DNA of 24,722 bases from Methanolinea sp. SDB. GTDB lineage: Archaea > Halobacteriota > Methanomicrobia > Methanomicrobiales > Methanospirillaceae. The notes below the pieces were generated by a model. It saw nothing but the letters and a program-made list of their open reading frames with translations, was not told the origin of the DNA and ran no database searches. The position numbers were made by a program, and so were the translations under genes. The first letter of the stretch is position 1; each line of letters starts with the position of its first letter. This document shows, one piece after another, positions 22,324 through 24,722 of this stretch. The stretch is taken from positions 1 to 24,722 of the forward strand of contig LKUF01000218.1 of NCBI GenBank assembly GCA_001412335.1, read 5' to 3'.

Positions 22324-22683
22324 ATGAGTGCCGAGACGAGGGAGGAAACCGAGGGGCTTCCCAGGAAGCTGTCGCCCGCGGAGAAGAGGGCTGAAAATAT
22401 CATCCGAATAAAGAGATCGGTCATAGCCTGCCTGCTGGGAATAATTACCGGGTTTATATCCTATCTCCTGGTAGATTCATCCGATATCATGGGTCTCCAG
22501 AGCTACACCATGCTCGCCCTGCTGATCATGTTTGCCGGAATTGTCATACAGAAGCACATCTTCGTCCTGATGCGCCTGAATCCCTCAGGCATGGGAAAGA
22601 AAGACTGGCTTTTCCAGGGGTTCATGACCTTTGCCTTCTGGTTCATCGTCTGGACGATCCTGCTCACCAGCAAGTTGCAGTGA
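22324..22683 (+). CDS. EMC6-like archaeal membrane protein
   Basis: A 119-residue protein with a charged cytosolic N-terminus (about 1-31) and three transmembrane segments (about 32-52, 59-78, 96-114). The topology and the last part (IFVLMRLNPSGMGKKDWLFQ, FMTFAFWFIVWTILLT) resemble eukaryotic EMC6 and the archaeal EMC6_arch family, the partner of the Oxa1/EMC3-type insertase. In eukaryotes the EMC complex inserts tail-anchored and multipass proteins. The ATG at 22324 is preferred; the open frame begins earlier, at 22267, but that part is promoter sequence. abcE follows after 15 bases, and the ribosome rescue genes diverge on the other side. The family match is by eye and the function is inferred. 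Confidence 0.78.
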   Translation: MSAETREETEGLPRKLSPAEKRAENIIRIKRSVIACLLGIITGFISYLLVDSSDIMGLQSYTMLALLIMFAGIVIQKHIFVLMRLNPSGMGKKDWLFQGFMTFAFWFIVWTILLTSKLQ

Positions 22684-22698
22684 GACGAGTGAGGAGCC

Positions 22699-24477
22699 AT
22701 GCGCATAGCCGTCGTCCACAAGGAACGCTGCCACCCGAAAAAATGCGGGAATGAGTGTATCCTCTACTGCCCGAGGGTCAGGACAGGGGACGAGACCGTC
22801 GTTATCGGAGAGGACCAAAAAGCCCTCATATCCGAGGAGCTGTGCGTGGGCTGCGGCATATGCGTCAAAAAATGCCCGTTTGGAGCCATCGACATCGTGA
22901 GTCTTCCCGAGGAGCTGGAGCACCCGACACACCGGTACGGGGTGAACGGGTTTGCCCTGTACGGACTTCCCATACCGGTTGAAGGCAAGGTCACCGGTAT
23001 ACTCGGTGCCAACGGTATCGGGAAAAGCACCGCCGTAAACATCCTCTCCGGCCAGTTGAAACCAAATCTTGGAGAACATGAACGCGATGCCGAATGGGAG
23101 GAGATACTGAAGAGTTATGCCGGCACAGAACTCTTCGATTATTTGCAAAACATCTCCCGGCAAAAGATGAAGGTGGCAATAAAGCCCCAGTACATCGATT
23201 ACATACCACGAGTCTTCTCCGGGACTCCCGGCGATCTGCTGAAGAAGACCGATGAGCGGGGATGCCTCCCCGAGCTCGTCTCCGCGATGAAACTCGAACC
23301 TGTGCTCGATCACGACATTACGACACTCTCGGGCGGAGAACTCCAGCGGGTGGCCCTCGTCGCCTGCCTTGCACGGGAGGCGGACTTCTACTTCCTGGAC
23401 GAGATTACACCCTTCCTCGATATTTACCAGCGGATGGCAGCCGCCAGGCTGATCCGTGAACGTGCTCTCTCCCGGCCCATCGTGATAGTCGAGCACGACC
23501 TGGCCATCCTGGACATGCTTGCCGATACTGTCCATATCGCCTATGGAAAGCCAGCAGTCTTCGGGGTTATCACGCAGCCCAAGGGAGTGAGGGTGGGAAT
23601 CAACCAGTATCTTGAAGGCTATCTTCCAGAGGAGAATGTCCGTTTCAGGGAGTACCCGGTCGTATTTGAGAAGCGGGCACATGCCGGGGGTGCGGAGAGG
23701 GCTGTCCTTCTCGAATATCCCGCGATGACAAAGACATTCAGGGATTTCGGGCTCGATGTCCGGGCCGGGCATGTCCGTGCAGGGGAGGTTCTCGGGGTCG
23801 TGGGAGCAAACGGTATCGGGAAGACCACGTTCGCCCGGCTCCTTGCGGGAGACGAGACGCCCGATGGTGGTCCCGTGGACCTGGACGCGAAGATCTCGTA
23901 CAAACCGCAGTACATCAAGGCAACAACGTCCGACACCGTTGAATTCTATCTTCGGAGCTGCTCCACGCACTTCCAGACCTCGATGTACCAGCACGACATC
24001 ATCGAGCCGCTGTCCCTGACCCCGATCCTCCAGTCTCCGATAGACACGCTCTCGGGCGGGGAACTGCAGCGGGTGGCAATCGCGGCCTGCCTCTCGCGGC
24101 CTGCCGACCTGTACATCCTCGACGAACCGAGCGCCCACCTCGATGTGGAGCAGAGGGTCTCGATCACCCGCATGTTCAAGCACCATGTCGATGGAAAAGA
24201 CGCAGCAATACTGGTAATAGACCACGATATCTATCTCGTGGACATGATCAGCGAACGGGTACTTGTCTTTGACGGCCAGCCAGGGGTCAGGGGTTGCGCC
24301 ACCGGACCGTTCGACATGCGTGAGGGCATGAACCGGTTCCTCGGAAACCTCGGTGTGACATTCCGGAGGGACCAGACCGGCCGCCCGAGGATCAACAAGC
24401 CGGATTCGTACCTTGACCGCGAACAGAAGTCGAACGGCGAGTATTATTACTATACTGACAGGGAATCGACGGGTTAA
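22699..24477 (+). CDS. abcE: Ribosome recycling ATPase ABCE1 (Rli1)
   Basis: ABCE1 splits ribosomes into subunits after termination or Pelota-mediated rescue. The 592-residue protein has two N-terminal 4Fe-4S clusters (Cys11, 16, 20, 24 and Cys49, 52, 55, 59). Two ABC domains follow. NBD1 has Walker A GANGIGKS (103-110), signature LSGGELQR (210-217), Walker B YFLDEITPFLD and His266. NBD2 has GANGIGKT (369-376), LSGGELQR (451-458), YILDEPSAHLD and IDHD. The helix-loop-helix insertion of NBD1 (about 130-160) is present. GAGGAG stands a few bases before the ATG. It is the second gene after the EMC6-like gene and functionally pairs with pelA on the divergent strand. Confidence 0.97.
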   Translation: MRIAVVHKERCHPKKCGNECILYCPRVRTGDETVVIGEDQKALISEELCVGCGICVKKCPFGAIDIVSLPEELEHPTHRYGVNGFALYGLPIPVEGKVTGILGANGIGKSTAVNILSGQLKPNLGEHERDAEWEEILKSYAGTELFDYLQNISRQKMKVAIKPQYIDYIPRVFSGTPGDLLKKTDERGCLPELVSAMKLEPVLDHDITTLSGGELQRVALVACLAREADFYFLDEITPFLDIYQRMAAARLIRERALSRPIVIVEHDLAILDMLADTVHIAYGKPAVFGVITQPKGVRVGINQYLEGYLPEENVRFREYPVVFEKRAHAGGAERAVLLEYPAMTKTFRDFGLDVRAGHVRAGEVLGVVGANGIGKTTFARLLAGDETPDGGPVDLDAKISYKPQYIKATTSDTVEFYLRSCSTHFQTSMYQHDIIEPLSLTPILQSPIDTLSGGELQRVAIAACLSRPADLYILDEPSAHLDVEQRVSITRMFKHHVDGKDAAILVIDHDIYLVDMISERVLVFDGQPGVRGCATGPFDMREGMNRFLGNLGVTFRRDQTGRPRINKPDSYLDREQKSNGEYYYYTDRESTG

Positions 24478-24613
24478 CTGGACACTTTGTGCAGGATCTC
24501 TTCGATCCTCAACAGACCCGGAGTTTCTCTGTATCTCTCATCCACACGCCCCTTCTCGCCGCTGCCCGGAATTTCCCTGTTTTTCCAAACATCAAATTGA
24601 CCCTGCAAAGACT

Positions 24614-24647
24614 ACCCGGCGCAGGGGCGGTTGGACGCCGGGTTTTT
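24614..24647 (+). terminator. GC-rich hairpin plus T5 terminator after abcE
   Basis: ACCCGGCG (24614-24621) pairs perfectly with CGCCGGGT (24636-24643) around a 14-base loop, followed by a T run (24643-24647). It stands 137 bases after the abcE stop. The 24478-24722 stretch otherwise holds no gene I can support; the last bases may enter the 3' end of a minus-strand gene outside the window. Confidence 0.6.
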
Positions 24648-24722
24648 GGATTATACAATTGCCTCCTCGCTGTTTCCTGTGGGTTGAATGGAATTACCTG
24701 TTCTTCAGAGGTATCCAGACTT

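Noticed and set aside
22585..24225. 546-codon open frame on the minus strand, antisense to abcE
   Set aside because: It is the shadow of a fully conserved ABCE1 gene with high GC at third positions; its product shows no domain.
24474..24608. 44-codon minus-strand frame beginning with TTG and ending in the abcE stop region
   Set aside because: The peptide looks moderately protein-like (it ends RIEEILHKVSS), but there is no ribosome binding site and it starts next to the terminator hairpin; too weak to annotate.
1..24722. CRISPR arrays, insertion sequences, phage genes or att sites
   Set aside because: No spaced direct repeats, transposase, integrase or terminal repeats were seen on either strand.

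Overview
The window is a stretch of euryarchaeal chromosome, most likely from a methanogen of the order Methanomicrobiales. The archaeal calls rest on a Sec61-beta subunit, a KH/beta-CASP termination nuclease (aCPSF1/FttA), a proteasome beta subunit, Pelota, ABCE1, an EMC6-like membrane protein, TATA-type promoters and several near-leaderless starts. Methanogenic or at least F420-dependent metabolism is supported by cofE, and a FilR1-type regulator plus a PEGA/PKD surface protein are typical of Methanomicrobia. The species cannot be fixed from sequence alone. Genes are tightly packed, often with ATGA/GTGA/TTGA overlaps. No tRNA, rRNA, IS element or CRISPR array was seen.

Layout. 1-1533: the 3' part of an AmmeMemoRadiSam radical SAM gene, an overlapping Mut7-C RNase gene, and a convergent unknown gene. 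1779-3849: a complete bacterial-type ruvC-ruvA-ruvB operon, unusual for an archaeon, whose standard resolvase is Hjc. 3884-6193: a secreted cohesin-like/PEGA/PKD protein preceded by a possible 18-codon leader ORF. 6199-9221: a zinc-type ABC importer operon (regulator-znuA-znuC-znuB) with a perfect inverted repeat over its promoter. 9282-11036: a divergent MFS transporter and a SnoaL-like protein.

11144-16148 is a minus-strand series, transcribed amidohydrolase, UspA, four-CBS protein, psmB, aCPSF1. It combines adenine-nucleotide-sensing proteins, protein degradation and RNA 3'-end formation. 16196-17809 holds a 52-codon Sec61-beta gene, cofE with a possibly structured leader, and two convergent zinc-ribbon mini-proteins. 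18005-18817 is a FilR1 regulator, followed by a 535-bp region without a convincing gene.

19353-24477 is the most coherent system: pelA and rqcH overlap on the minus strand, and an EMC6-like gene and abcE run the other way from a 57-bp shared promoter region. Pelota and ABCE1 split stalled ribosomes, and RqcH tags the nascent chain left on the large subunit, so this looks like one ribosome-rescue/quality-control locus with a membrane-insertase component. The RqcH here carries Gln where the family normally has the Asp of its Asp-Arg tRNA-handling pair.
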